Shown: in pieces, positions 1-9,900 of the stretch
Numbering within the stretch: position 1 is the first letter of the stretch
Layout of the letters: every line of letters begins with the position of its first letter
NCBI RefSeq assembly: GCF_030848505.1
Contig: NZ_JAVDDU010000004.1
Coordinates: 62,001 to 126,000, forward strand
Direction of reading: 5' to 3'
Length of the DNA: 64,000 nt
DNA from: Marinimicrobium hydrolyticum
GTDB taxonomy: Bacteria > Pseudomonadota > Gammaproteobacteria > Pseudomonadales > Cellvibrionaceae
The notes under the pieces: generated by a model
The model's database searches: none
What the model was told of the DNA's origin: nothing
Seen by the model: the letters and a program-made list of their open reading frames with translations, nothing else
Program-made: the position numbers and the translations under genes

Positions 1-1273
1 TTTGAACGTGCCCCCGGAAGCGCTGATCGCCTCCATGAAAGAGCACCAAAAGTATTTCCACTTGATGGACAGCCGGGACAAATTGTTGCCGCACTTCATT
101 ACTGTGGCCAACATTGAGAGCGACGATCCCGCACAAGTGATCGACGGCAACGAGCGGGTTATCCGACCGCGCTTGTCCGACGCGGCGTTCTTTTTTGATA
201 CCGACAAAAAACGCACTCTGGAAAGTTTGCGCGAGCGGCTCAAGCCGATCGTCTTTCAGGCGCAACTGGGCACCGTGTACCAAAAGACCGAACGCGTCGC
301 CGCGCTGGCCGTGGCCATTGCCGGTCAATTGAGTGCCGACGTGGACAAAGCCCGCCGCGCCGGTCAGTTGTGCAAGTCCGATTTGGTCACCGACATGGTG
401 AGCGAGTTTGACAATATGCAGGGCATCGCTGGCTATTATTATGCGTTAAACGATGGCGAGCACAGCGAAGTGGCCAAAGCGCTCAACGAGCAGTACTTGC
501 CGCGTTTTGCCGGCGACCAACTGCCGGACACCATGACCGGCACCATCTTGGCGCTGGCGGATCGTCTGGACACCATTACCGGCATTTTCGGTATCGGCCA
601 GCACCCCACCGGCTCCAAAGATCCCTTTGCGTTGCGCCGGGCCAGCCTGGGCGTTTTGCGTCTGCTGGTGGAAAAAGAGCTGGACCTGGACTTGCGCGCC
701 CTGCTTACCCAGGCCGCCGGTCAACACACCGCCCTGACGGTGGGCGATGGGTTGGTGGACCAAGTACTGGCGTATATGCTGGAGCGCTTCCGCGCCTGGT
801 ACGAGGAAGATCGCATTCCCGGGGAAGTCTTCCAAGCAGTGAGCGCCAAGGGTGTCTCCCGCCCGTTGGACATCGACCAACGGGTGCGCGCCGTGTATCA
901 GTTCAGCCAAATGCCCCAGGCTCAATCCCTGGCGGCTGCCAACAAGCGCGTATCCAACATATTGGCCAAGTCGGGCGCACCCAAGGCGCCGTTGGAGCAA
1001 AGCCTGTTGCTGGAGCACGCCGAACAAGCGCTGGCCGAAGCGGTACACGCCAAGGCACAACATGTGAAGCCAATGTTTCGGGAACGGGACTATAGCCGTG
1101 CTCTGGAAAGTCTGGCCGACCTGCAGGCACCGGTAGACGCGTTTTTTGATCAGGTCATGGTGATGACCGATGACGCGGCTTTGCAAAGCAACCGTTTGGC
1201 GCTGCTGCAACAACTGCGAGAGCTGTTTTTGGAAGTCGCCGACATCTCTCTCCTGGTCCCGGCAAAAGGCTAA
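1..1273 (+). CDS. glyS: Glycine-tRNA ligase beta subunit (3' part)
   Basis: Beta subunit of the alpha2-beta2 bacterial glycyl-tRNA synthetase, which charges tRNA-Gly in the cytoplasm. The gene enters from the left edge: codons are in frame from base 2 and about 423 residues are visible, roughly the C-terminal 60% of a family member of about 690. Family-typical stretches are seen, including SEFDNMQGIAGYYYAL and the segment DRLDTITGIFGIGQHPTGSK, followed by a helical C-terminal region matching the DALR-type tRNA-binding domain. It ends 3 bases before gmhB, and plsC follows at once, the glyS-gmhB-plsC order known from Pseudomonas near the chromosomal origin. Function is certain from sequence; the true start lies outside the window. 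Confidence 0.96.
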   Translation, partial: LNVPPEALIASMKEHQKYFHLMDSRDKLLPHFITVANIESDDPAQVIDGNERVIRPRLSDAAFFFDTDKKRTLESLRERLKPIVFQAQLGTVYQKTERVAALAVAIAGQLSADVDKARRAGQLCKSDLVTDMVSEFDNMQGIAGYYYALNDGEHSEVAKALNEQYLPRFAGDQLPDTMTGTILALADRLDTITGIFGIGQHPTGSKDPFALRRASLGVLRLLVEKELDLDLRALLTQAAGQHTALTVGDGLVDQVLAYMLERFRAWYEEDRIPGEVFQAVSAKGVSRPLDIDQRVRAVYQFSQMPQAQSLAAANKRVSNILAKSGAPKAPLEQSLLLEHAEQALAEAVHAKAQHVKPMFRERDYSRALESLADLQAPVDAFFDQVMVMTDDAALQSNRLALLQQLRELFLEVADISLLVPAKG

Positions 1274-1276
1274 TTT

Positions 1277-1861
1277 ATGAAGCTGGTAATTCTGGATCGG
1301 GACGGTGTCATCAACGAAGACACGGCGAGTTACATCAAATCCGCCGATGAATGCGTACCCATTGAATCCAGCCTGGTCGCCATCGCCAAGCTGTGCGACG
1401 CTGGTTACACACCGGTGGTGGCCACCAACCAATCCGGGCTCGGGCGCGGTTACTTCGATCTGGACGACCTGGAAGCGATCCACGCCAAATTGACTCAGCG
1501 AGTGGAAGAGGCGGGGGGCTTTCTGGGCGGCATTTTTTACTGCCCGCACCACCCGGACGACGGTTGCAAATGCCGCAAACCCAAGGCCGGCATCCTCGAT
1601 GCCATCGAAGCCGAGTTCAACACCAGCGTGGAAGGTGCTCCGTTTGTGGGCGATCATCTGCGGGACATTCGCGCCGGCCTAATCAAAGGCTGTGTGCCCT
1701 ATCTGGTGCGCACTGGCCGCGGCTTTGAAGCCGAACCGGAGATACGTCAGGGTGTGGCTGCCGACGGTGAGCTGCCGGCGGTCGAACCGGGGCAAGTGGA
1801 TGTTTTTGATGATCTGGCCGCGGTGGTCAATCATCTTTTGAACCCGAAGGATTCAGACTGA
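1277..1861 (+). CDS. gmhB: D-glycero-beta-D-manno-heptose 1,7-bisphosphate 7-phosphatase
   Basis: HAD-superfamily phosphatase (194 aa, normal family length) that removes the 7-phosphate of heptose bisphosphate on the way to ADP-heptose for the LPS inner core. The nucleophile motif DRDGVIN is at residues 7-13 (first Asp nucleophile, second Asp acid/base). The zinc-binding cysteine/histidine loop CPHHPDDGCKCRKPK near residues 93-107 is diagnostic of GmhB against histidinol phosphatase. The late HAD acidic motif is seen as VGDHLRDI. It starts 3 bases after glyS and ends 2 bases before plsC, so the three are surely one transcript. Confidence 0.94.
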   Translation: MKLVILDRDGVINEDTASYIKSADECVPIESSLVAIAKLCDAGYTPVVATNQSGLGRGYFDLDDLEAIHAKLTQRVEEAGGFLGGIFYCPHHPDDGCKCRKPKAGILDAIEAEFNTSVEGAPFVGDHLRDIRAGLIKGCVPYLVRTGRGFEAEPEIRQGVAADGELPAVEPGQVDVFDDLAAVVNHLLNPKDSD

Positions 1862-1863
1862 CC

Positions 1864-2625
1864 GTGTACAAATTTTTACTCTACTTGCGCACTACGCTTT
1901 TTAACATTGGGTACTACGGCAGCGGCATTGTAGTAGGTGGACTCAGCCCACTTATCTGGCTCTTGTTGCCGTTTCGGGCCCGCTACTGGCTGCTCAACCG
2001 CTGGAACGTGTTTGTGATGGCCTGGTTGCGATTGTGCTGTGGCGTGCGCATACGGGTGATCGGAGAGCGGCATCGGGACCTTGAGCCCTGCGTGGTAATG
2101 GCTAAGCACCAGAGCACCTGGGAAACGCTGTATTTGCAGTACTACTTTGCCCCTATCAGCCCGATCCTGAAAAAAGAGCTGTTAAGCATCCCATTTTTCG
2201 GCTGGGGACTGGCCAGCCTGCGGCCCATCGCCATCGACCGCAGCAACCCCATCCAAGCCCTCAAGGATGTGAAAGCAAAGAGTCTGCTTCGGCTCAAGCA
2301 GGGCTGTAATGTGCTGATTTTCCCTGAAGGCACGCGCACCGCGCCCGGCAGTGTCGGTACCTATGCCCGCAGCGGCGCTGACATCGCCTGCAAGGCCAAC
2401 ACAGCGATCATTCCGGTCGCCCACAACGGCGCCGAGTGCTGGCCGCACAAACACTACCTCAAATACCCAGGCACCATTACCCTGGTGATTGGTGAGCCGA
2501 TTTCCACCGAAGGCCGCAACCGCAAGGACCTGACCATCGAAGTGCAGGAGTGGATCGAAACTACCCTCAAAACCCTTCCGCCGGGCCGGGCCGATGGAAT
2601 CCGCCTATGGCAGACCCAACCCTAA
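1864..2625 (+). CDS. plsC: 1-acyl-sn-glycerol-3-phosphate acyltransferase
   Basis: Membrane acyltransferase (253 aa) adding the second acyl chain to lysophosphatidic acid in phospholipid synthesis. A GTG start is used, 2 bases after the gmhB stop, with AAGGA about a dozen bases upstream inside gmhB. An N-terminal hydrophobic segment (residues about 13-38) anchors it to the inner membrane. The catalytic block is KHQSTWET, that is HX4E where textbook AGPATs have HX4D; many pseudomonad homologues look the same, so it is probably active. FPEGTRT is the glycerol-phosphate binding motif. Last gene of the glyS operon; about 220 non-coding bases follow. Confidence 0.93.
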   Translation: MYKFLLYLRTTLFNIGYYGSGIVVGGLSPLIWLLLPFRARYWLLNRWNVFVMAWLRLCCGVRIRVIGERHRDLEPCVVMAKHQSTWETLYLQYYFAPISPILKKELLSIPFFGWGLASLRPIAIDRSNPIQALKDVKAKSLLRLKQGCNVLIFPEGTRTAPGSVGTYARSGADIACKANTAIIPVAHNGAECWPHKHYLKYPGTITLVIGEPISTEGRNRKDLTIEVQEWIETTLKTLPPGRADGIRLWQTQP

Positions 2626-2793
2626 ATCCAAGCCAACCGCAGACCTTTTTTCATGTTTCTTCTAACCCTCAACGCGTAAAAACTCGACGCCTAGCTGCGC
2701 GACAGGCCAGTTTGCGCCATTCGGCCTCAAAGCCCAGCAGGTGTGCCGGGCAAATACTCCGGCCCTTTGCATGCAAAGCGCGCCACTCACCTC

Positions 2794-2799
2794 TATAAT
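2794..2799 (+). promoter_or_regulatory. Consensus -10 box ahead of the orphan binding protein
   Basis: A perfect TATAAT lies 45 bases upstream of the ATG at 2844. The -35 region is poor: TTGCAT occurs but 21 bases away. The ribosome binding site AAAGGTG sits 5 bases before the ATG. The -10 match is seen; promoter activity is inferred. Confidence 0.5.
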
Positions 2800-2843
2800 T
2801 TATCGTATAAAGGGCAAAACGACCCTTTCCTTAAAGGTGATTT

Positions 2844-3728
2844 ATGGCTTTCTCGCGTTCAGGTCTGCGCAACTCCGGTTTTGACCGCTTAATGTGTTTA
2901 TTAGCGCTGCTACTGGCGATCGTGTGCCCGAAGCTCGTTGCGGAGCAAGAGCCCCTAAGGCTGGTTATCCCGCCCCTGGAGGAAACGGCCAGTCCCAACA
3001 CCATTTACTTCCCCCGTTTACTGGCGCTGGCATTGAGTAAAACCGAGGCCAGCCACGGCCCATTTACCATCGAACACCACCCAAGACTTTGGACCGCTGG
3101 CCGATTCCGGGCCGAGCTACAACGCGGACGCACTGTGGATGTTATGTGGGCAGTACCCGACGAAGAATGGGAGCAACACCTACGCAAAATTCCCTTCCCT
3201 CTAACGCGGGGCCTGAATAGCCATCGGGTGTTATTGATCCGCGAACAAGACCGCGATGTGTATCAGAACATTGCTTCCCTACAGGATCTGCGCTCGCTTC
3301 GCGCCGGTCAGGGACGCCATTGGGTCGATACCGAGGTGCTGCGCGCGAACCGATTACCGGTAGTGACATCCGCCCACTACGAGCTGTTATTCATTATGCT
3401 CGCAGGCAAACGTTTTGATTATTTTCCGCGTGGGCTGTCCGAAGTCTGGGACGAGCATGAGCAGCATGGTCACCGAGGGTTAATCGTCGAACCCAAATTG
3501 ATGTTGCGCTACCCTTCACCCATTCATTTTTTTGTACACAAGGCGAACCACGAATTGGCGGAGCGAATTGAGCTGGGATTAAATATAGCAAAAGAAGATG
3601 GCAGCCTTGATGAGCTATTTTTCAGTGTTCCTGGATTCCGTCGTGGCTACCAAGAACTCCAAAACCCTGATCGCCTGCTGCTTGATTTGGAGCTGCCGAA
3701 AACCGGTCAGAAGTCCCGTCAAAAGTAA
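2844..3728 (+). CDS. Orphan periplasmic substrate-binding-like protein
   Basis: Secreted protein (294 aa) with the two-lobe look of ABC-type polar amino acid binding proteins (SBP family 3 fold). Residues about 15-33 form a hydrophobic export signal after a short basic region. It shares the stretch LRxxQGxxWxDTxxLxxN, then an RxDYFPRG/S-like block, with the protein at 62101-63051, so the two are paralogues from one family. No permease or ATPase gene adjoins it, so uptake is not its obvious job; family members elsewhere are often sensors or unassigned. AAAGGTG and a TATAAT box lie upstream. It ends 12 bases from the stop of the convergent glycosyltransferase. Ligand unknown. Confidence 0.82.
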   Translation: MAFSRSGLRNSGFDRLMCLLALLLAIVCPKLVAEQEPLRLVIPPLEETASPNTIYFPRLLALALSKTEASHGPFTIEHHPRLWTAGRFRAELQRGRTVDVMWAVPDEEWEQHLRKIPFPLTRGLNSHRVLLIREQDRDVYQNIASLQDLRSLRAGQGRHWVDTEVLRANRLPVVTSAHYELLFIMLAGKRFDYFPRGLSEVWDEHEQHGHRGLIVEPKLMLRYPSPIHFFVHKANHELAERIELGLNIAKEDGSLDELFFSVPGFRRGYQELQNPDRLLLDLELPKTGQKSRQK

Positions 3729-3740
3729 ATTCAAACACTT

Positions 3741-5033
3741 TTAATCGGATTGGGGCGGACGGTTTTTAGCCTCGATCCACTGAGCCATGTACTGGGTGCT
3801 TTTATGCTGATGATGTTGGAGCATGGCCCCGATAAAATTGCTACGCCGGTGTTGATCCAATTCCGCTTGGAGCAACTGCACACGCGCCAGCAGCGTGCGG
3901 CCAATAACCTCAGAATCGAAGCGCTCCGTCATTATGATTCGCCCTCTCACTCTCGCTTCTAACCAAGCTTGTTCATTACCATACAATTCAGTAGCAGCCG
4001 CAACCCATTCCTGAGCCGAGTCGGCCACGGCACCCGCCCAGGGCCTATCGCCGGCCATACCTTCCACGCCAATGCTGGTAGTCACACTGGGTGTACCGCA
4101 CTGCAAGGCATCCAGTAATTTACCTTTCAAGCCAGCACCAAAACGCAGCGGTGCCAAGCACACCCGAGCGCGCGCCATGACTTCATGCGCGTCTTTGGCC
4201 CAGCCGCATAAGTGGAAGCCTTGCTTGGGATTGTGCAGCGCGGTCGCCTTGGCCGGTTGATAGGCGCCATAGATGCGCAGCTGCGCATTGGGTAAACGCT
4301 GGCGCAGCATTGGCCACAAGTGGTGCTTAAGCCACAGCACTGCATCCCAGTTCGGTGGGTGACGGAAATTACCGATAGCGACAAAGTCTTCCCGAGCGGA
4401 AAAGTCCAAATCAAAATCCGGTGCGGGCCCAGGCATAAAAGACGTGTGCAGAAGCAGCGCGGCTGGCACCCCGAACGATTCTTGCAGCAAAGCGCACTCA
4501 ACGTCGGAAATCATCAGAGTCAGATCGCAGCGATAAATGGAAGCGATCTCACGCTGCGCCATATCGCTGGGCGCCATGATTTGAAAGAGTTGCTCAAAAC
4601 TCGCCGGAACCGGACCAACGGCCTGCCGTTCCGTTTCCGTCTCACAGCGCTTTTGGGCCTGCTTCAGCAATTGCTGACGCGCCCAACGCAGGCTGTGTAA
4701 ATCTTCCGTATCCAGAACCCGCAGAGCACGAGGACAAACTTGCGCTACACGCCAGCCGAATTGCTCTTCCGTGACAAAACGATCAAAGATCACCACATCC
4801 GGTTGCAGCTCGGCGATCACGCCATCAAAGCTGCTGCAGTTCAAGGCAATCTCAAGATCGCGCGCGCACCACGTAGAAAGGTCGGCCGCTTGAGGCGAAC
4901 GAGTGGCGGCGCTGGCGAAAGTGACTTCCCACCCCTTAGCCTGAAAGCACGACATCAACTGCAGGATTCGGCTGCCAGCCGCAGAAGAGCGCGGTTCGGG
5001 CCAAACGTAACCGAGGATTAATAAACGGGGCAT
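3741..5033 (-). CDS. Glycosyltransferase, GT4-like
   Basis: Cytoplasmic sugar transferase of GT-B fold (430 aa). The N-terminal MPRLLILGYVWPEP begins a Rossmann-type lobe, and the C-terminal lobe carries LRFGAGLKGKLLDALQCG followed by a P-x-V-T-T-x-G-x-E-G stretch, the nucleotide-sugar binding region of the GT4/Glyco_trans_1 group. An in-frame start 12 codons further upstream (5069) exists, but I prefer the ATG at 5033: the protein starts cleanly on its first beta strand, AGAG lies about 7 bases upstream, and the longer form would overlap the lpxR end. Its neighbour acts on lipid A, so a role in surface polysaccharide or LPS is plausible but unproven. Acceptor unknown. Confidence 0.87.
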   Translation of the reverse strand: MPRLLILGYVWPEPRSSAAGSRILQLMSCFQAKGWEVTFASAATRSPQAADLSTWCARDLEIALNCSSFDGVIAELQPDVVIFDRFVTEEQFGWRVAQVCPRALRVLDTEDLHSLRWARQQLLKQAQKRCETETERQAVGPVPASFEQLFQIMAPSDMAQREIASIYRCDLTLMISDVECALLQESFGVPAALLLHTSFMPGPAPDFDLDFSAREDFVAIGNFRHPPNWDAVLWLKHHLWPMLRQRLPNAQLRIYGAYQPAKATALHNPKQGFHLCGWAKDAHEVMARARVCLAPLRFGAGLKGKLLDALQCGTPSVTTSIGVEGMAGDRPWAGAVADSAQEWVAAATELYGNEQAWLEARVRGRIIMTERFDSEVIGRTLLARVQLLQAELDQHRRSNFIGAMLQHHQHKSTQYMAQWIEAKNRPPQSD

Positions 5034-5052
5034 GCGTTTTCTCTGGTGTAAT

Positions 5053-6033
5053 TCACAAGCGCCAAGCAACCATCAAGGAGCCGAAGTTTTGCCGCGCGGT
5101 AGAGTTTTTGTCGAGGCTGCTGCTCCCGGAAAACCCAACGGTGACACTGAGTTGTTCCCAAGCGTAAGCCCAACCGGTGAATACCGAATACTGATCGTGA
5201 CGTAGATCCGCACGAGGGCCGGACCGAATGCCGCTACCGCTGACAAATATCTGGTTGTACACGTAATCCATGCCGACACCGAAGTATAGGTTCCAGCCCC
5301 GATCCACCGCCATGGGGTTGCTGATACGCCCGGTCGCTTGACTGGCGGCGATAACGCTGCGCCGCAGATCAGTTCCGTAGCGCATTACCATCGCGACACG
5401 CGCGGCACTCTCCAAATTACCCACAGACCCCGAGACCAGCAACAGCATATCCATTTCTCGCTGATCCTCTTCGTCCAACTCAAAGCGCCACAAGCTCGAA
5501 CGCTCGATCTGGCCGATGGGCTCGTTGCGGATTTGATTATCCCAGCCGAGCGGTTCTTTGGATCCAGTGACTTTGTGTACCCAGCTTTGCGTGCGCTCCG
5601 CGCCCGACGCAGGGCCGACAACGCCCACGGTTACAGCCACCGAATCCACTCGGTTGTCCTTGCGGGTGAAATAACCTGAGCGCCAATACAGAAGTCCGGC
5701 GTAAGGGGCATCACCGGGGTCGCGGTCCACTTTGGACACGTCCTCGGGGGTGATCATCATTTGCCCCAAAGTGTGAACGCCTAACTCCAGGCCGCGATGG
5801 TTCTTATCAATCAGCCAGCCCGTTAGCGGGCGAGTCAACCACGGGGGAGAGAAGTCATCTCGAATATCGTCGGAGAAGGTGTACAGCGATAGAAAAAAAC
5901 CGTTGGTATAACCGCCACCGTCTTTACCGATCAATAAGTCATTGTGCCAAATAACGGACAGCCAATCGGTTTCGGCCCGAACCGTTAGGCTCAGGGGCAG
6001 CAGAAAACAGAAAACGGCCAGACGCAGTGGCAT
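5053..6033 (-). CDS. lpxR: Lipid A 3'-O-deacylase LpxR family (DUF2219)
   Basis: Outer-membrane beta-barrel enzyme of the LpxR family (326 aa), which removes the 3'-acyloxyacyl chain of lipid A in a calcium-dependent way. A signal peptide (residues 1-20, cut near VRA-ET) is followed by the family blocks HNDLLIGKDGGGYTNGF, APYAGLLYW and VGVVGPASGAERTQ. The first contains the Asn/Asp cluster and the last lies in the catalytic region. Alternating strand patterning continues to the C-terminus. It ends 19 bases upstream of the glycosyltransferase start, so the pair is probably one leftward transcript. The assignment rests on family motifs; activity in this organism is inferred. Confidence 0.86.
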   Translation of the reverse strand: MPLRLAVFCFLLPLSLTVRAETDWLSVIWHNDLLIGKDGGGYTNGFFLSLYTFSDDIRDDFSPPWLTRPLTGWLIDKNHRGLELGVHTLGQMMITPEDVSKVDRDPGDAPYAGLLYWRSGYFTRKDNRVDSVAVTVGVVGPASGAERTQSWVHKVTGSKEPLGWDNQIRNEPIGQIERSSLWRFELDEEDQREMDMLLLVSGSVGNLESAARVAMVMRYGTDLRRSVIAASQATGRISNPMAVDRGWNLYFGVGMDYVYNQIFVSGSGIRSGPRADLRHDQYSVFTGWAYAWEQLSVTVGFSGSSSLDKNSTARQNFGSLMVAWRL

Positions 6034-6180
6034 ATGCTTGATCCGAGAAGCCCATCGGGAAACGAGGGCCTTATTGTACAGGGTCAGTGACGCTGTTACC
6101 CATGTGAACGGTTAGTGCCCGTACTGCTGTCCAGAATAGATAGGAGTTCACCGCTTCGTAAGCAAGTCCAAGGGCCGCGC

Positions 6181-6268
6181 AGGGTGAGTGTTCAGCAAAC
6201 GTCGTGAACCCATCCGTGGGGACTGCCTCAAAAGGTCCCTCTTTTGAGGCTTGCTGAACACTCACCCT
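6181..6268. repeat. 88-bp inverted-repeat element, copy 1
   Basis: An 88-base unit bounded by perfect 18-base inverted repeats (AGGGTGAGTGTTCAGCAA at 6181-6198 and its complement at 6251-6268). A second hairpin inside has 9-base arms GCCTCAAAA and TTTTGAGGC. The identical 88 bases occur again at 17113-17200, and similarity fades out over some 50 bases on either side. It has no coding capacity of its own and resembles a small non-autonomous palindromic element. Confidence 0.9.
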
Positions 6269-6420
6269 ACACGTCCCTAATAAACTACGACTAACGAGTT
6301 CTTTTCTCCCAATTCCCACCCACTGTAGTCTTTGCTGCCAATGGGGAGCCCAAAGTTTGAATGGTTTGGTTGACGCGACCGAGACAGGAGGGCGACGTGT
6401 AGCCGAATACCGATGCCCAA

Positions 6421-6643
6421 ACGCACCACCCAAGCTGAGGGAAAGGTTAGCCGGTGTTCTGAGTCCCTCGGACGCAGGAAGTCGGCGCGGAGCGTACACG
6501 GACTGGGAATTCTAAGCCCAGACGTACCACCCAAGCTGAAGGAAAGGATAGCCGGCCTTCTGAGACCCTCGGAGGCAGGAAGCCGACGCGGAGCGTACAG
6601 GGATGTATTTACAGCGTGTCTCAGAAGGCCGGCTATCCTTTCC
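6421..6643. repeat. Direct repeat pair ending in a long hairpin
   Basis: Two 82-base units at 6421-6502 and 6522-6603 match at 72 positions by eye. Inside the second unit, the 25 bases 6541-6565 are perfectly complementary to 6619-6643, giving a long stem with a 53-base loop. The first unit has the same arm with several mismatches, so only the second pairs perfectly. The hairpin lies just downstream of the DUF3144 stop (6687) on the leftward strand and could end the RND operon transcript, though no U-run follows. Confidence 0.8.
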
Positions 6644-6686
6644 AACGCCCAGACCTAAACCCAACGGACCGAGACCAGTACCCAGA

Positions 6687-6998
6687 TCAGTCGTCGTCAG
6701 ACTCAGGCCGCTCCTTCGCGATGTAAACTTTGTAGTTTTCCCGATAATCTTCCAGATCCGCACGCAAGTGCTCGCGGTATTGCGTGGTCAGGAACTGCAG
6801 GGAAGAATCCATCTCTTCAGTGAATTCCTTGCGATCCAATGACGAGGCGGCCACCACAAAAGCGCTGAAGCGCGCACTGGCCTGCAGCAAGGCGGCGCTA
6901 ACCGCGCTTGGGTCGGCGTCATCGCACGCCTCGTTGGCGCGCTGGATAAACTCATCCACCAAATTCCAGTAGGCCTCGTCTTCAGGCGCTTTGCTCAT
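6687..6998 (-). CDS. DUF3144 family protein
   Basis: Small soluble acidic protein (103 aa) matching the DUF3144 family: YWNLVDEFIQRANE near the start, then SAALLQASARFSAFVVAAS and a YREHLRADLEDYRENY tail. The function of the family is not known. The ATG at 6998 is chosen over an in-frame codon at 7046 because AAGGAG lies 8 bases upstream. The gene starts 17 bases inside the 3' end of the RND pump gene, so it is translated from the same message. Its small size and all-helical look suggest an accessory cytoplasmic factor. Confidence 0.85.
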   Translation of the reverse strand: MSKAPEDEAYWNLVDEFIQRANEACDDADPSAVSAALLQASARFSAFVVAASSLDRKEFTEEMDSSLQFLTTQYREHLRADLEDYRENYKVYIAKERPESDDD

Positions 6999-9900
6999 GC
7001 AGATCTCCTTTGTTGCGCTGCCAAAATGCGGTCCAACGCTGACCAAAACGGTCCGCGCTCACATAAAGTGTGGGCACCAAAATCAGAGTGACCAGGGTCG
7101 CAAAGAGTACACCGAAGGACAGGGAGATGACCATGGGAATTAAAAAGCGTGCCTGTACACTCTGCTCAAACATGATGGGCATAAGGCCGATAAACGTGGT
7201 CACCGACGTGAGCACAATGGCGCGGAAGCGATCGCGCCCGCCCTGCAACACGGCTTCGAGCACCTCCATGCCCTGGCGGCGTAGGGTATTGATGCGGTCT
7301 AGCAAGACCAGATTGTCATTGACCACCACGCCCGCTGCAGCCACAAAGCCGAGCATGGAAAGCATACTTACCTCGCGCCCCATAATCAGGTGCCCGATGA
7401 TGGCGCCCATAAAACCGAACGGAATCGCGGTCAGAATCATTAACGGTTGCCAGTAGGAGCGGAAGTTCACCGCCATCAGACCGTAAATCACCAGCACCGC
7501 CAACAGAAAGTTTTTGCCCAGCGTGCTCATAAAATCCGCTTGATCCTGCATGGTGCCATCCGGGGTCAGAGTCAGGCCGGGAAATTGCTGACGCCACTCG
7601 GGCATGTGCCGATCCATCAGGTCGGCAACAATCGCTTGAGCATCGCCCCCCTCTTCCAATTCAGCGGTGAGCGTAATATTGCGTTTGCGGTCGAGCCGCT
7701 CGATGGACGAATAGCCGGGCACAAAATTCACGTCCGCCACGGATAGCAGCGGCACCTGGGCACCGTCGGCGGTGCGTACCCGCATCTGATCCAAATGGAA
7801 CAAATCGTCTCGCTCCTGCTGCGAATAACGCACCAGGACTCGCACGTCCTCCACGCCTCGGGGAATCCGCTGCGCCTCCTCGCCGTAATAGGCCTGTCGT
7901 ACCTGGCGCGCCACCTGATCGAGGCTGATGCCGAGCATTTCCGCGCCGGGGCGCAGGGTCAGTTCAATTTCTGGCCGCTCGGCTTCCATGCTGTTGCGCA
8001 CGTTGGACGTTTCCGGGTATTCACGCAAAGCCTGGCTGACCCGCTCGGCAATGGCACGCTGAGCGTTGGGGTCATTGTCTGCAATGCTCAAATTCAGGCG
8101 AATGTCGTCGCCGGGTTCATTGATGGTGAAATCCAGGCGGTATTCCCGCGCTTCCGGAATATCGCCGATCAGCTCACGCCAGCGGCGGCTCACCTCCGGG
8201 CTGGAAATCTCCCGGTTTTCAGCCGCAGCCAGGTTCACGGCCACGTACACATTGACGCCCCAAGCCCAGGTGGTGATGCCATCGATAAAATCCCGTTGTG
8301 CGCTCACGCGCAGCTCCGGGTCAGCGGCCAACTGCAAGGCCGCGCCTTCCACCTGACGCATCACGCGGCGGGTTTCGTGAAAGGGGGTTCCCTCGGGTAG
8401 CACCACCCTTGCCTCCACATAGTCCGACGGCACCTGAGGCATAAAGCTCGTGGTCAGCCAGCCGGTCATAAACAAGGTCAAAGAGAGGACAAAAGCCACC
8501 ACAAAGGCCGATAAAGTGGCGAACTTGTGTCGTAAAAAGTGATGTAAGCCACGCAGATAAACTCGATCCCCCACCCAGTCCAAGCCGGAAGCCAACTTGC
8601 GGCGCCCGTTGCTGAGCTTGCGCAGGCTGGCAAAACGGCTCTCCTGCTCCGGCTTCATGTGGGCCAAGTGCGAGGGCAAAATGAACAGGCATTCAATCAG
8701 AGAAAAAACGAGGCAAAGAATCACCACCGCCGGAATGGCGAAGGTGATGGTGCCCATGGGACCGGGAATCGCCAACATGGGGGCAAAGAAGATCATGGTG
8801 CTGATGACGGCAAAAAATACCGGCACGGCAACCATTTTTGCACCGCTGGCCGCACTGGCAGCGCCCTTCAAGCCATGTTGCTGGCGGGAGTAAATATTCT
8901 CACCCACGATAATTGCGTCATCCACCACAATCCCGAGCACCAACAGGAAGGCGAACAGGGAAATCATGTTCACACTCACCCCGGTATAGGGCAGCAGCCA
9001 GACGGCGCCCGCAAATGCGGTGGCAATACCCACACACACCCAAAGCGCAAGCAAGGGGCGCAGGAACAGCATCAGCACAATAAACACCAGCAACAGGCCC
9101 TGCAGGGCATTGCCCAACAACAGGTTCAAGCGGCTTTCGTACAGCTCCGAAGCGTCCTGCCAAACAGTTAATTGGACACCGCTGGGTAACTGCACGGATT
9201 CCATATAGGCGCGCACTTCTTTTGCGGATGCCACAATGTCCGGGTTCTCGGTAATGCTCAGCTCCAGAAAGGCGGCGGGCTGACCATTAAACTGAGCAAA
9301 CACATCCCACTGATCAAAGCCGTCGCGAATATCGGCGATATCGCGCAGCAATACCCGGGTGCCATCGGCGCGGGTGATCACGGGTATGGCCCCGAAATCG
9401 TCGGCAGTGTAGGCCTGATTGCGGGTTTGAATTTGGATATCGCCTTCATGGGCTCGAATCTGCCCGGCGGGCACGTTCAGGGACGAAGCCCGAATGGCGG
9501 TGGCGATTTGCTCAAAGGTGAGTTGGTGGCGGCGCAACGCCTGTTCGGACACCTCTATGCCCATTTGGTAGGGGCGGGTGCCGTTGAGGGCTACGTGGGA
9601 AACACCGGGCAAAAGGGACAGCTCATTGCGTACCCAGTGAGCGGTCTCCTTCAGAGCGGCCTCGTCTACGTCCCCATGCAGCGCCAAACTCATAAGCGGG
9701 CTGCGGCCAACAATTTGGGTGGTAACCGGACGCTCCACGGCACCGGGGAAGGTGTCAATGGCATCGACGCGGGTTTTGACTTCGTTCAGCACTTGCTGGG
9801 CGTCGTAACCTTCCATGACTTTAATGGTGACTGTACCGAAACCCTGATTGGCGCGGGCGACGATTTCCTCCACGCCATCCAGATCGGCCACCGCCTCCTC

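Larger units (their letters stand above)
6034..6686. other. Gene-free, repeat-rich intergenic region
   Basis: About 650 bases without a credible gene between the lpxR start and the DUF3144 stop. It holds one copy of the 88-bp inverted-repeat element (6181-6268) and, further right, two imperfect 82-base direct repeats and a long hairpin (6421-6643). Open frames here are made of repeat sequence and have no ribosome binding site, so I do not call them genes. Confidence 0.8.

Noticed and set aside
446-1657. Long open frame on the minus strand across glyS and gmhB
   Set aside because: It is antisense to two clear genes, lacks a ribosome binding site, and its product has the odd Gln/His/Arg-rich composition of a shadow frame.
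6071-6660. Several overlapping open frames in the repeat region
   Set aside because: They are made of the inverted and direct repeats, recur with the repeat at 17015-17242, and have no start signals.
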